From: JAWVFM01 sp963771655
Lineage (GTDB): Bacteria > Actinomycetota > Thermoleophilia > Solirubrobacterales > 70-9
Length of the DNA: 64,000 nt
Assembly (NCBI GenBank): GCA_963771655.1
Contig: CAVYUG010000008.1
Location: 11,796 to 75,795 of the forward strand
Direction: 5' to 3'
Shown: positions 1 to 7,161 of the stretch, in pieces
How positions within the stretch are numbered: position 1 is the stretch's first letter
How the letters are laid out: the number at the start of each line of letters is the position of its first letter
Program-made: the position numbers and the translations under genes
Notes under the pieces: model-generated
What the model was told of the DNA's origin: nothing
Seen by the model: only the letters and a program-made list of their open reading frames with translations
Database searches by the model: none

Positions 1-405
1 GCCGCCATCGAACGTCATCACGCCACCGACGCCGAGGGCGCGGCCGCCGCCATCAGGCTCGCGGACCTCGTCGTTCACCATGCCGACGGCAGTCCGATCA
101 CTCGCGAGTCGATGCTCGAGGCCGCCGGGTCTCTCGACCTGCCGGAGGCGCGCCTACGCGCGCTCCTCTACGAGTTCCCCGGGGGCGGTGAGCGGCGACG
201 CTCAACCGACCCATGCCCACTCTCGGTGCGCGAGGTCGACGCTCTTCGCGGCCTCGCCGAGGGCAAGGTCTACAAGCAGATCGCCCAGGAGCTCAACCTC
301 TCGGTGAGCACGATCCGCACCCACCTTCACAACGTCTACCGCAAGATCGGCGCGGTCGACCGCGCCCAGGCGGTCCTCATCGCGAGCGATCGCGGCTGGA
401 TCTAG
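1..405 (+). CDS. HDOD/LuxR fusion regulator (5' truncated)
   Basis: The reading frame is open from the first base of the window, so only the C-terminal part of this protein is visible. Its first ~35 residues include an H-H pair, then DAEG, IRLADLVVHHADG and a Leu-rich helix, which resembles the end of an HDOD (HD-related output) domain. The last ~60 residues form a LuxR/GerE helix-turn-helix: LSVREVDALRGLAEG, then YKQIAQELNLSVSTIRTHL and VYRKIGAVDRAQAV. The domain order suggests a sensor domain coupled to transcriptional control. It ends four bases before the convergent response-regulator gene. The target genes are unknown. The HTH call is secure, but the HDOD call rests on a short fragment. 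Confidence 0.75.
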   Translation, partial: AAIERHHATDAEGAAAAIRLADLVVHHADGSPITRESMLEAAGSLDLPEARLRALLYEFPGGGERRRSTDPCPLSVREVDALRGLAEGKVYKQIAQELNLSVSTIRTHLHNVYRKIGAVDRAQAVLIASDRGWI

Positions 406-409
406 CGCC

Positions 410-1039
410 CTATTCGATCAGGGCGTTCCGAAGGCCGATCGCCACGGCGTGGGCCCGGTCGCGGGCCGAGAGCCGGGCGAGGAGGCCCTTCGTATGGCTC
501 CGCACGGTCTCCGCGCTCAGCCCGAGCCGGTTGGCGACGGCCCCGGTCGGCTGGCCGTCGGCGAAAAGCTGGAGGATTTGGCGCTGGCGCCGCGTGAGGA
601 GGGGCCCTGAGGCAGCCACGCTCGCCTCGGGGTCGACGAAGGTCTCGGACTCGGCCGCGGCATCGACGGCTCGCTCCAGGCTGCGCGCGGGCGAGCTCTT
701 CGCGACGAAGCCGGTCGCGCCGGCATCCATCGCCTCGGCCGCCGCGTGGCGCTCCGGACGCGCACCGTGGGCGACGATGCCCAGGCCGGGCTGGGCGCGC
801 CGCAGAGCGCGAATCGCCGCCGTGCCGGGATGCCCGTTGACGCCGGCGCTGTCGGCCCGATCCATGTCGACGATCGCGACGATGAATCCGCCGGTGGAAT
901 GGAGGATCTCGAGGCCGCCACGGCAGTCCGCAGCCTCCTCGACCGCGTACCGAGGGTCGAGAAGCTGGCGGACGCCGAGCCGCACCGTCGGCTGCGGGTC
1001 GATGACGAGACAGCGTCGATCCGATTGAGTTTGTTCCAC
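410..1039 (-). CDS. NarL/LuxR-type response regulator
   Basis: This is a 209-residue protein from a GTG start. The frame stays open upstream, but the receiver fold begins at RRCLVIDPQP, so the GTG at 1037-1039 fits better than the distal ATG at 1204. The N-terminal receiver domain has its presumed phospho-acceptor Asp in AIVDMD and the conserved Lys in GFVAKS. The usual acidic pair after strand 1 is reduced to a single Asp (VIDPQ), so phosphorylation may be atypical. The C-terminal half is a GerE helix-turn-helix (LTRRQRQILQLFADG, NRLGLSAETVRSHTKGLLARL). No partner kinase is adjacent. The gene is convergent with the HDOD/LuxR gene and divergent from the Rrf2 regulator. Confidence 0.82.
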   Translation of the reverse strand: MEQTQSDRRCLVIDPQPTVRLGVRQLLDPRYAVEEAADCRGGLEILHSTGGFIVAIVDMDRADSAGVNGHPGTAAIRALRRAQPGLGIVAHGARPERHAAAEAMDAGATGFVAKSSPARSLERAVDAAAESETFVDPEASVAASGPLLTRRQRQILQLFADGQPTGAVANRLGLSAETVRSHTKGLLARLSARDRAHAVAIGLRNALIE

Positions 1040-1190
1040 CGTGCCCCGAGTGGCCTTCCGTCCGGCCGAAAACAAAGGACCGGCCTCCAGCCGGTTCGCG
1101 GGCATCCTAGCCGCACCTCTGCCGGCGCGGGAGCCATCGTCCGCTAAGAGCGGCCTTTTCCCGGCGGGCCATTCCGGTACAACCCTCCCG

Positions 1191-1589
1191 ATGATCTCGG
1201 TCACCTCGAAGTCCCGCTATGCCGTCGTCGCCCTGGCCGAGCTGGCCCGCGCCGGCGACCGCCCGGTTCCGATCGGCCAGGTCGCCGAGCGCCGCGAGAT
1301 GCCCGTCCAGTTCCTCGAGCAGCTCTTCTCGACGCTCCGTCGCGACGGCCTCCTGAACAGCCAGCGCGGGGTGCGCGGCGGGTACACGCTCGCCCGCCCG
1401 GCCGAGGAGATCACCGTCCTCGACGTCGTGCAGGCGCTCGACGGCAGGCTCGGAGAGGAGGGTCATGAGGCCGGGGGCATCTGGGCCGAGGGAGTCGAGG
1501 CGCTCCGGGGCGTCTTCCGCTCGACGACGATCGCCGACATCGCTCGCCGCGAGGCCGAGGAGGCGGGCGCGGGGATGTATTACATCTGA
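1191..1589 (+). CDS. Rrf2-family (CymR-like) cysteine regulator
   Basis: This is a 132-residue Rrf2-family repressor. It starts MISVTSKSRYAVVALAELA and has a winged helix with the wing RGVRGGYTLARP. It contains no cysteine at all, so it cannot carry the Fe-S cluster of IscR/NsrR-type members. It is the first gene of an apparent operon with cysK (1-base TGATG overlap) and cysE, which fits the cysteine regulator CymR. Its C-terminus, GAGMYYI, resembles the aromatic-Ile tail I recall for Bacillus CymR, the partner of CysK. A TACAAC box at 1178-1183 lies seven bases before the ATG, suggesting a leaderless or nearly leaderless mRNA. Confidence 0.85.
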   Translation: MISVTSKSRYAVVALAELARAGDRPVPIGQVAERREMPVQFLEQLFSTLRRDGLLNSQRGVRGGYTLARPAEEITVLDVVQALDGRLGEEGHEAGGIWAEGVEALRGVFRSTTIADIARREAEEAGAGMYYI

Positions 1590-2536
1590 TGGCGCACAAG
1601 GCGCAGAGCCCGCCGGCCCTGCCGGCCGAGGTGTCCGCCACGATCGGCGGCACACCGATGGTGGCGCTGCCTCGCATGGGGGAGGGGCTCGGCGGTGAGG
1701 TGCTCGCGAAGCTCGAGTACGTGAACCCCGGCGGTTCGGTCAAGGACCGGATCGGGGTGGCGATGATCGACGCGGCCGAGCGCGATGGGCTGATCGAGGC
1801 GGGCTCGACGCCGATCGTCGAGCCGACAAGCGGCAACACCGGCATCGCCCTCGCGCTGGTGTGCGCCGGGCGCGGCTACGAGCTCGTGCTGACGCTTCCC
1901 GAGGGGATGAGCCGGGAGCGAACCAAGCTGTTGCGTGCCTACGGTGCCGAGGTCCACGAGACGCCCTCGCTCGGGGGCATGAGCGAGGCCGTCGAGCTCG
2001 CCCGCGGGATCGCCGCCGAGCGGAAGGGGTTCATGCCGCAGCAGTTCTCGAACCCCGCGAACCCCGAGGTCCACCGGCTGACGACTGCCGAGGAGATCTG
2101 GGCGGACACCGGCGGGGAGATCGACGCGCTGGTCGTCGGTGTCGGCACGGGCGGCACGATCACCGGGGTCGGCCAGGTGCTCAAGGAGCGGCGGCCGGGC
2201 GTCCACGTCGTCGCGGTGGAGCCCGCGACGTCGGCGGTGCTCTCCGGCGGCCCGGCGGGCGCGCACAAGATCCAGGGCATCGGACCCGGGTTCGTGCCCG
2301 AGATCCTCGACCGGGACGTGATCGACGAGGTGATTCCGGTCGCGGACGAGGCGGCGCTCGAGACCGCGAGGGAGACCGCGAGGCGCGACGGGCTTCTCGT
2401 CGGCATCTCCTCCGGAGCCGCGATCCGCGCGGCGCTCGAGGTCGCGGGGCGCCCCTCGATGGACGGCAAGCGGATCGTCACGGTGGCGGCCGACGGCGGC
2501 GAGCGATACATGTCCCTGCCCTGGTTCATGCCGTAG
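1589..2536 (+). CDS. cysK: Cysteine synthase (O-acetylserine sulfhydrylase)
   Basis: This 315-residue PLP enzyme makes L-cysteine from O-acetylserine and sulfide. The PLP-binding lysine is K52 in NPGGSVKDRIG. The substrate/PLP loop is PTSGNTGIAL (about residues 79-90), and the phosphate-binding glycine loop is GVGTGGTITG. The length and motifs fit the CysK/CysM family. The ATG overlaps the regulator's stop codon by one base, so the two are probably translationally coupled. cysE follows 10 bases downstream. CysK is also the expected partner of CymR-type repressors, linking enzyme occupancy to regulation. CysM remains a possible alternative, but the cysE neighbour favours CysK. Confidence 0.95.
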   Translation: MAHKAQSPPALPAEVSATIGGTPMVALPRMGEGLGGEVLAKLEYVNPGGSVKDRIGVAMIDAAERDGLIEAGSTPIVEPTSGNTGIALALVCAGRGYELVLTLPEGMSRERTKLLRAYGAEVHETPSLGGMSEAVELARGIAAERKGFMPQQFSNPANPEVHRLTTAEEIWADTGGEIDALVVGVGTGGTITGVGQVLKERRPGVHVVAVEPATSAVLSGGPAGAHKIQGIGPGFVPEILDRDVIDEVIPVADEAALETARETARRDGLLVGISSGAAIRAALEVAGRPSMDGKRIVTVAADGGERYMSLPWFMP

Positions 2537-2546
2537 CGTTGCCGCG

Positions 2547-3281
2547 ATGCTCGGGCTCGGACTTCTGAAGCAAGTGAGCGGCGAGGTCCGCCGCGACCTG
2601 GCGGCCGCGCGTGAGCGCGATCCGGCCGCCCGCAGCATCGGGTCGCTCGAGATCCTCACCAGCTGGGGTGGGGTGCAGGCGGTGCTGGTCCACCGGGCGG
2701 CTCACGCGCTCCACGAGGCAGGGGTGCCGGTCCTGCCGCTCGCGCTCGCCTACGGGACCAGGGCGGTGAGCGGCGTCGAGATCCACCCGGCCGCGCGCAT
2801 CGGCGCCGAGCCGTTCATCGACCATGGCTCTGGCGTGGTGATCGGCGAGACGGCCGAGGTCGGCGACAGGGTGACGATCTATCAGGGCGTGACGCTCGGC
2901 GGAACGGGCTTCGCGCGGGGGAAACGACACCCCACCGTCGGCGATGACGTGACGATCGGCTCCGGCGCGAAGCTCCTCGGGCCGATCAACGTCGGCTCGG
3001 GCTCGAAGATCGGCGCCAACACGGTCGTCATCGAGGACGTGCCGCCGTCGTCGACCGTGGTCGGGAACCCGGGTCATCCGGTCCGGGTGGAGGGCCGACG
3101 ACCGGAGGGCCCCGACGCCGACTGGGTGCACCTGCCCGACCCGATCGCCGACGCGATGAAGGCGCTCTCGGAGCGCATCGGCATGCTCGAGAGGCGCCTC
3201 GCCGAGCTCGACGGCAAGCCCGCGGAGGGCGAGGTCCGCGAGCTCCGCCGCGACCGCGGGCCCTCGACGGCCGGCGGATAG
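2547..3281 (+). CDS. cysE: Serine O-acetyltransferase
   Basis: This 244-residue enzyme acetylates L-serine with acetyl-CoA to supply CysK. The core carries the CysE hallmark FIDHGSGVVIGETAEVGD followed by the left-handed beta-helix hexapeptide repeats VTIYQGVTLGGTG, VTIGSGAKLLGPI and SKIGANTVV. The C-terminal ~60 residues are an extra charged helical tail. The protein ends in ...PSTAGG rather than the C-terminal isoleucine that many CysE proteins insert into the CysK active site. The classical cysteine-synthase docking tail is therefore absent here. It lies 10 bases after cysK. The cysK stop codon forms part of a TAGCGT box (2534-2539), which could act as an internal promoter. Confidence 0.93.
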   Translation: MLGLGLLKQVSGEVRRDLAAARERDPAARSIGSLEILTSWGGVQAVLVHRAAHALHEAGVPVLPLALAYGTRAVSGVEIHPAARIGAEPFIDHGSGVVIGETAEVGDRVTIYQGVTLGGTGFARGKRHPTVGDDVTIGSGAKLLGPINVGSGSKIGANTVVIEDVPPSSTVVGNPGHPVRVEGRRPEGPDADWVHLPDPIADAMKALSERIGMLERRLAELDGKPAEGEVRELRRDRGPSTAGG

Positions 3282-3315
3282 CGGCGCCGTCACGGGCCAC
3301 GGCTATCTTCAGTAC

Positions 3316-5547
3316 GTGGAGGCCGCACATCCGCTCACGCCCGGCGCATCGCAGCTCGAGCGGCTGCTCGCCGACCTGAACCCACCGCAGCGCGAGGCCG
3401 TCGATTACGGGGAGGGCCCGCTGCTGGTCCTGGCCGGCGCGGGCTCGGGGAAGACCCGCGTGCTCACCCACCGCATCGCCTACCTGCTCGCGAGCGGCCA
3501 GGCGCGCCCCAGCGAGATCCTGGCGATCACGTTCACGAACAAGGCGGCCGGGGAGATGAAGGAGCGCGTCGCGCAGCTCGTCGGCGGGGTCTCGCGCGTG
3601 ATGTGGGTGATGACGTTCCACTCGGCCTGCGCGCGGATCCTGCGCGCGGAGGCCGAGCGCCTCGGCTACAAGCGCGCCTTCACGATCTACGACGAGGCCG
3701 ACTCGCTCCGGATGATCAAGCGCTGCCTGTCCGAGCTCGAGCTCGACCCGAAGCGGTTTCCGCCCCGCGCGGTGAAGTCGCAGATCTCGCAGGCCAAGAA
3801 CACGCTCACCGACGTCGAGGCATACCGCGAGGCGCAGGGCGGGTTCTTCGAGCGGGCCGTCGCCGACGTCTTCGGCGTCTACGAGCGGCGGATGCGCGCG
3901 GCGAACGCAATGGACTTCGACGACCTCCTCGCGCGGACCGTCGACCTCTTGGAGCTGTTCGACGACGTCCGCGACCGGTACCGCCGGGCTTTCCGCTGGG
4001 TCCTGGTCGACGAGTATCAGGACACCAACCGCGTCCAGTACCGGCTGCTCCAGCTCCTGTGCGAAGACCACCGCAACCTCACCGTCGTCGGCGACGACGA
4101 CCAGGCGATCTACTCGTTCCGAAGCGCCGACATCCGCAACCTCCTCGAGTTCGAGCGCGACTTCCCGGACGCGACCGTCATTCGCCTCGAGGAGAACTAC
4201 CGCTCGACGGGCACGATCCTCGACGCCGCCAACGCGATCGCCGCGAACAACCGCGAGCGGCTCGGCAAGCGCCTCTGGACCGGCGCCGGCCGCGGCGAGC
4301 CCGTGCGGGTCGCCGAGCTCGCCGACGAGCACGAGGAGGCTCGCTACGTCGCCTCCGAGGTCGAGCGCCTCGCCACCGACGAGGGCGTCCCGCGCGACCG
4401 CATCGGCGTGCTCTACCGCGTCAACGCGCAGAGCCGCGTCCTCGAGGACACCCTGGTGCGCTTCGAGGTCCCGTACCAGGTGATCGGCGGCACGAAGTTC
4501 TACGACCGGGCGGAGATCAAGGACGCGATGGCGTACCTGAGCCTGATCGCGAACCCGTCCGACTCGGTCGCCTTCGCCCGCATCGTCAACTCGCCACGGC
4601 GCGGGATCGGCGAACGGACGATGGGGCGTGTGCTCTCGCACGCGAACACCGTCGGCGCCGACGTCTGGGACGCGTTCAGCGAGCCGGAGCGGGTCCCGGG
4701 GCTCGGGGCGGCGGCGGTGAAGTCGCTGCGCCGCTTCGCCGACGTGATGGCGGGGCTGCGCGAGCGCGCGGACGCCGACCGTGGCGTCGCGGGACTCCTC
4801 GAGGCCGTCCTCACCGAGAGCGGGTACCTCGAGGCGCTGGAGGCCGAGAGGACGATCGAGGCCGAGGGCCGTGTCGAGAACCTCGAGGAGCTGGTCGGGG
4901 TCGCACGCGAGTTCGACGCGAACCGCGAGGTGGAGGGGCCATCCGAGCAGCGCCCGCTCGAGGAGTTCCTGGCCCAGATATCGCTGCTCTCCGACCAGGA
5001 CTCCCTGCGAGAGGCAGAGAGCCTGGTGACGCTGATGACCCTGCACAACGCGAAGGGCCTCGAGTTCGACGCCGTGTTCCTGATCGGCTGCGAGGAGGGG
5101 CTCTTCCCGCACTCGCGCTCGATGGAGGAGGGGAACCTCGAGGAGGAGCGCCGCCTCTGCTACGTCGGCCTCACCCGCGCGCGCGAGCGCCTCTATCTCA
5201 CGTGCGCGCGCCAGCGGCGCATCTTCGGCGGGCAGGGCTACGCGCTGCCGTCCCGCTTCCTCTCCGAGCTTCCCGGCGAGCTGGTGGAGCGCTACGCGAC
5301 CGCGGCGAAGACCGGATGGATGGGCGCCTCCATCGGCGCCGGCAGCGGCCCCGCCGCCCCCCCGCGGAAGGAGCCCCGCGCGCCCGTCGCCGAGCTCGGC
5401 GTCGGCGACGACGTCGTCCACGCGAGCTTCGGCGAGGGCGTGGTGACGGCCGTCGAGCCCGGCTCCGTGGTCGTGGTGCGATTCGCCGGCGAGGGGGCGG
5501 AGCGGAAGCTGATGGCCGACTACGCCCCGCTTCGCAAGGTGGGCTGA
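3316..5547 (+). CDS. pcrA: UvrD/PcrA-family superfamily 1 DNA helicase
   Basis: This 743-residue ATP-dependent 3'-5' helicase acts in repair and replication restart. The motifs, in order, are the Q motif LNPPQREAV, Walker A GAGSGKT (residues 41-47), TFTNKAAGEMKERV, Walker B VDEYQDTN, GDDDQAIYSFR, LEENYRST, TLHNAKGLEFDAVF and YVGLTRARE. The last ~50 residues (VGDDVVHASFGEGVVTAVE...) form the Tudor-like C-terminal domain of PcrA that contacts RNA polymerase. The GTG start is preceded by TATCTT (3304-3309) with six bases between, so the mRNA is probably leaderless. folD begins three bases after the stop. Confidence 0.95.
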   Translation: MEAAHPLTPGASQLERLLADLNPPQREAVDYGEGPLLVLAGAGSGKTRVLTHRIAYLLASGQARPSEILAITFTNKAAGEMKERVAQLVGGVSRVMWVMTFHSACARILRAEAERLGYKRAFTIYDEADSLRMIKRCLSELELDPKRFPPRAVKSQISQAKNTLTDVEAYREAQGGFFERAVADVFGVYERRMRAANAMDFDDLLARTVDLLELFDDVRDRYRRAFRWVLVDEYQDTNRVQYRLLQLLCEDHRNLTVVGDDDQAIYSFRSADIRNLLEFERDFPDATVIRLEENYRSTGTILDAANAIAANNRERLGKRLWTGAGRGEPVRVAELADEHEEARYVASEVERLATDEGVPRDRIGVLYRVNAQSRVLEDTLVRFEVPYQVIGGTKFYDRAEIKDAMAYLSLIANPSDSVAFARIVNSPRRGIGERTMGRVLSHANTVGADVWDAFSEPERVPGLGAAAVKSLRRFADVMAGLRERADADRGVAGLLEAVLTESGYLEALEAERTIEAEGRVENLEELVGVAREFDANREVEGPSEQRPLEEFLAQISLLSDQDSLREAESLVTLMTLHNAKGLEFDAVFLIGCEEGLFPHSRSMEEGNLEEERRLCYVGLTRARERLYLTCARQRRIFGGQGYALPSRFLSELPGELVERYATAAKTGWMGASIGAGSGPAAPPRKEPRAPVAELGVGDDVVHASFGEGVVTAVEPGSVVVVRFAGEGAERKLMADYAPLRKVG

Positions 5548-5550
5548 GCG

Positions 5551-6405
5551 GTGCCTGCCAAGGTGATCGATGGCAAGGCCGTCGCCGCCCGGGTGCGGGA
5601 GCGCGTCGCCGCGGGCGTCCGCGACCTGGCCGCGGCACACGGGGGCCGTGTGCCCGGGCTCGCCACCGTCCTCGCCGGCGACGACCCGGCGTCCGAGGTC
5701 TACGTGACGAGCAAGCGCCGCCTCACCGAGGACGTGGGGATGAGGTCGATCCACCATCGGCTGGCGGCCGATGCCTCGCCGGCCGAGCTGCTCGAGCTGG
5801 TCGACGGCCTCGGCGCCGACGACGACGTCGACGGCATCCTCGTGCAGCTGCCGCTGCCCGGCCAGCACGGCCAGGACGAGGTGATCGCTCGGATCGACCC
5901 GGCGAAGGACGTGGACGGCCTGACGGCGACGAGCGCCGGCTTCCTCGCCCAGGGCCGTCCGAGCCTCGTCCCCTGCACGCCGCGCGGCGTCGTCGAGCTC
6001 CTTCGCGATGCCGGCGTCGAGCTGGCCGGGGCGGAGGCGGTGATCGTGGGGCGCTCGATCCTCGTCGGCCGGCCGCTCGCCTCGCTGTTCCTCGGCGAGG
6101 ACGCCACGGTGACCGTCTGTCACTCCCGCACGGCGGACCTCGCGGCCGTCTGCCGGCGCGCCGACGTCCTCGTTGCCGCGGTGGGCTCGCCGCTTCTCGT
6201 CGGCGCGGACATGGTGAAGCCGGGCGCCGCGGTGATCGACGTCGGCACCAATCGAACCGACGACGGGCTAGTCGGGGACGTCGATTTCGAGGCCGTGAGC
6301 CAGGTCGCGGGAGCGATCACGCCCGTGCCCGGCGGCGTCGGCCCGATGACGATCGCGATGCTCCTCGACAACACGCTCGAGGCCGCCCGCGCGCGGTGGA
6401 CGTAG
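5551..6405 (+). CDS. folD: Bifunctional methylene-THF dehydrogenase/cyclohydrolase
   Basis: This 284-residue enzyme interconverts methylene-, methenyl- and formyl-tetrahydrofolate. The substrate-binding part contains ASEVYVTSKRR with the catalytic lysine, DGILVQLPLPGQ and DPAKDVDGL. The Rossmann part has VIVGRSILVGRPLASL, the NADP-binding signature, then VIDVGTNR and TPVPGGVGPMTIAMLL. Length and motif order are typical. It starts with GTG three bases after the helicase stop, so the two are probably cotranscribed. Confidence 0.96.
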   Translation: MPAKVIDGKAVAARVRERVAAGVRDLAAAHGGRVPGLATVLAGDDPASEVYVTSKRRLTEDVGMRSIHHRLAADASPAELLELVDGLGADDDVDGILVQLPLPGQHGQDEVIARIDPAKDVDGLTATSAGFLAQGRPSLVPCTPRGVVELLRDAGVELAGAEAVIVGRSILVGRPLASLFLGEDATVTVCHSRTADLAAVCRRADVLVAAVGSPLLVGADMVKPGAAVIDVGTNRTDDGLVGDVDFEAVSQVAGAITPVPGGVGPMTIAMLLDNTLEAARARWT

Positions 6406-6505
6406 GGCGCACAGGCCATTCACATCTGACCGAATGCGGGTATAGGCTGCGCCTGCGCCCACGGCGCTTAACTATCGAAAGCGAATCCCGACGCGGGGGA
6501 GACCA

Positions 6506-7012
6506 ATGGACCTGACGCGAGTCAAGCAAGGGGAGAGGATCGCCGGGATCGCAGCGATCCTGTTCATCATCGACATGTTCCTCACCTGGTGGAGCGCGAG
6601 TGGCGGGGGCGTTGTCTTCGGTCAGACCGTTGCGATCTCCGCCGATTTCAACGCCTGGCAGCCATCGGACTTCATGGACATCATCTGGTTCATCAGCGCG
6701 CTCAGCGGGCTGGCGGTGTTCCTGATGGCCGCGAACAACGTCGCCCTCAACATGCCGGTGGCGATGAGCGCGATCGCGACCGGGCTCGGGGGTCTCTCGA
6801 CGCTCCTGATCCTCTACCGGATCATCGACCCGCCGTACAGCCTCGACCGCAGCTACGGCGTCTTCCTCGGCCTCATCCTCATGGCCGCGATGACCTACGG
6901 CGCCTACACGACGATGCAGGAGGAGGGCGCTAGCCTCAGCGCCGGCGGCGGGGGTGGAACTCGCCGTCCCCCGCCTCCGCCCCCACCCCCGTCCGCGCCG
7001 CCCTCGGCGTAG
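6506..7012 (+). CDS. Four-helix membrane protein with proline-rich tail
   Basis: This is a 168-residue protein of unknown function. Hydrophobic helices lie at about 12-29, 57-75, 84-104 and 117-135. They are followed by a glycine stretch and a nearly pure proline tail to the C-terminus. The start has a good ribosome binding site (GGGGGAG, seven bases before ATG). A TAGGCT box at 6443-6448 would give a ~55-base leader, unlike the leaderless pattern elsewhere. The proline run resembles the N-terminal proline runs of the DUF4389 pair at 31 kb. No enzymatic motif is visible. Confidence 0.8.
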   Translation: MDLTRVKQGERIAGIAAILFIIDMFLTWWSASGGGVVFGQTVAISADFNAWQPSDFMDIIWFISALSGLAVFLMAANNVALNMPVAMSAIATGLGGLSTLLILYRIIDPPYSLDRSYGVFLGLILMAAMTYGAYTTMQEEGASLSAGGGGGTRRPPPPPPPPSAPPSA

Positions 7013-7066
7013 ATGGCGGCGTGGAGGGACGGCTCAGCGAAGGGGGCGAGCCGACGCTTTGTCCAG

Positions 7067-7107
7067 TTTGTCCTGGATTGACCTCCCAGGAGGGGGTCTA
7101 GCCAGGA
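7067..7107 (+). repeat. Divergent copy of an intergenic hairpin motif (family 2)
   Basis: The segment runs AGTTTGTCCTGGATTGACC, then a CCTCC-CA-GGAGG hairpin, then GGTCTAGCCAGG. It aligns loosely with the reverse complement of 25694-25740 (AGTTTGTCCGGACTTTGCC, a CCACC/GGTGG hairpin, GGTCAACCCAGG). It lies in the 149-base gap between the membrane protein and the GMC gene. Similarity was judged by eye. Confidence 0.4.
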
Positions 7108-7125
7108 AGCTTCGGCTATTGCGGC

Positions 7126-7138
7126 GGGTGCCGCACCC
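7126..7138 (+). terminator. Possible terminator hairpin after the membrane protein gene
   Basis: GGGTGC and GCACCC are perfectly complementary across a single C, followed by TCTTTGCT. The stem is short and the T-tract weak. It lies between the membrane protein gene and the convergent GMC oxidoreductase. Confidence 0.35.
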
Positions 7139-7161
7139 TCTTTGCTGACCGAGGAGCACCC

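Noticed and set aside
3028..6123. Long open frame (about 1031 codons) on the minus strand
   Set aside because: It is antisense to cysE, pcrA and folD, all unmistakable proteins. Its translation is compositionally odd (Arg/Ala/Leu/Gly) with no motif, a common artefact of very high GC.
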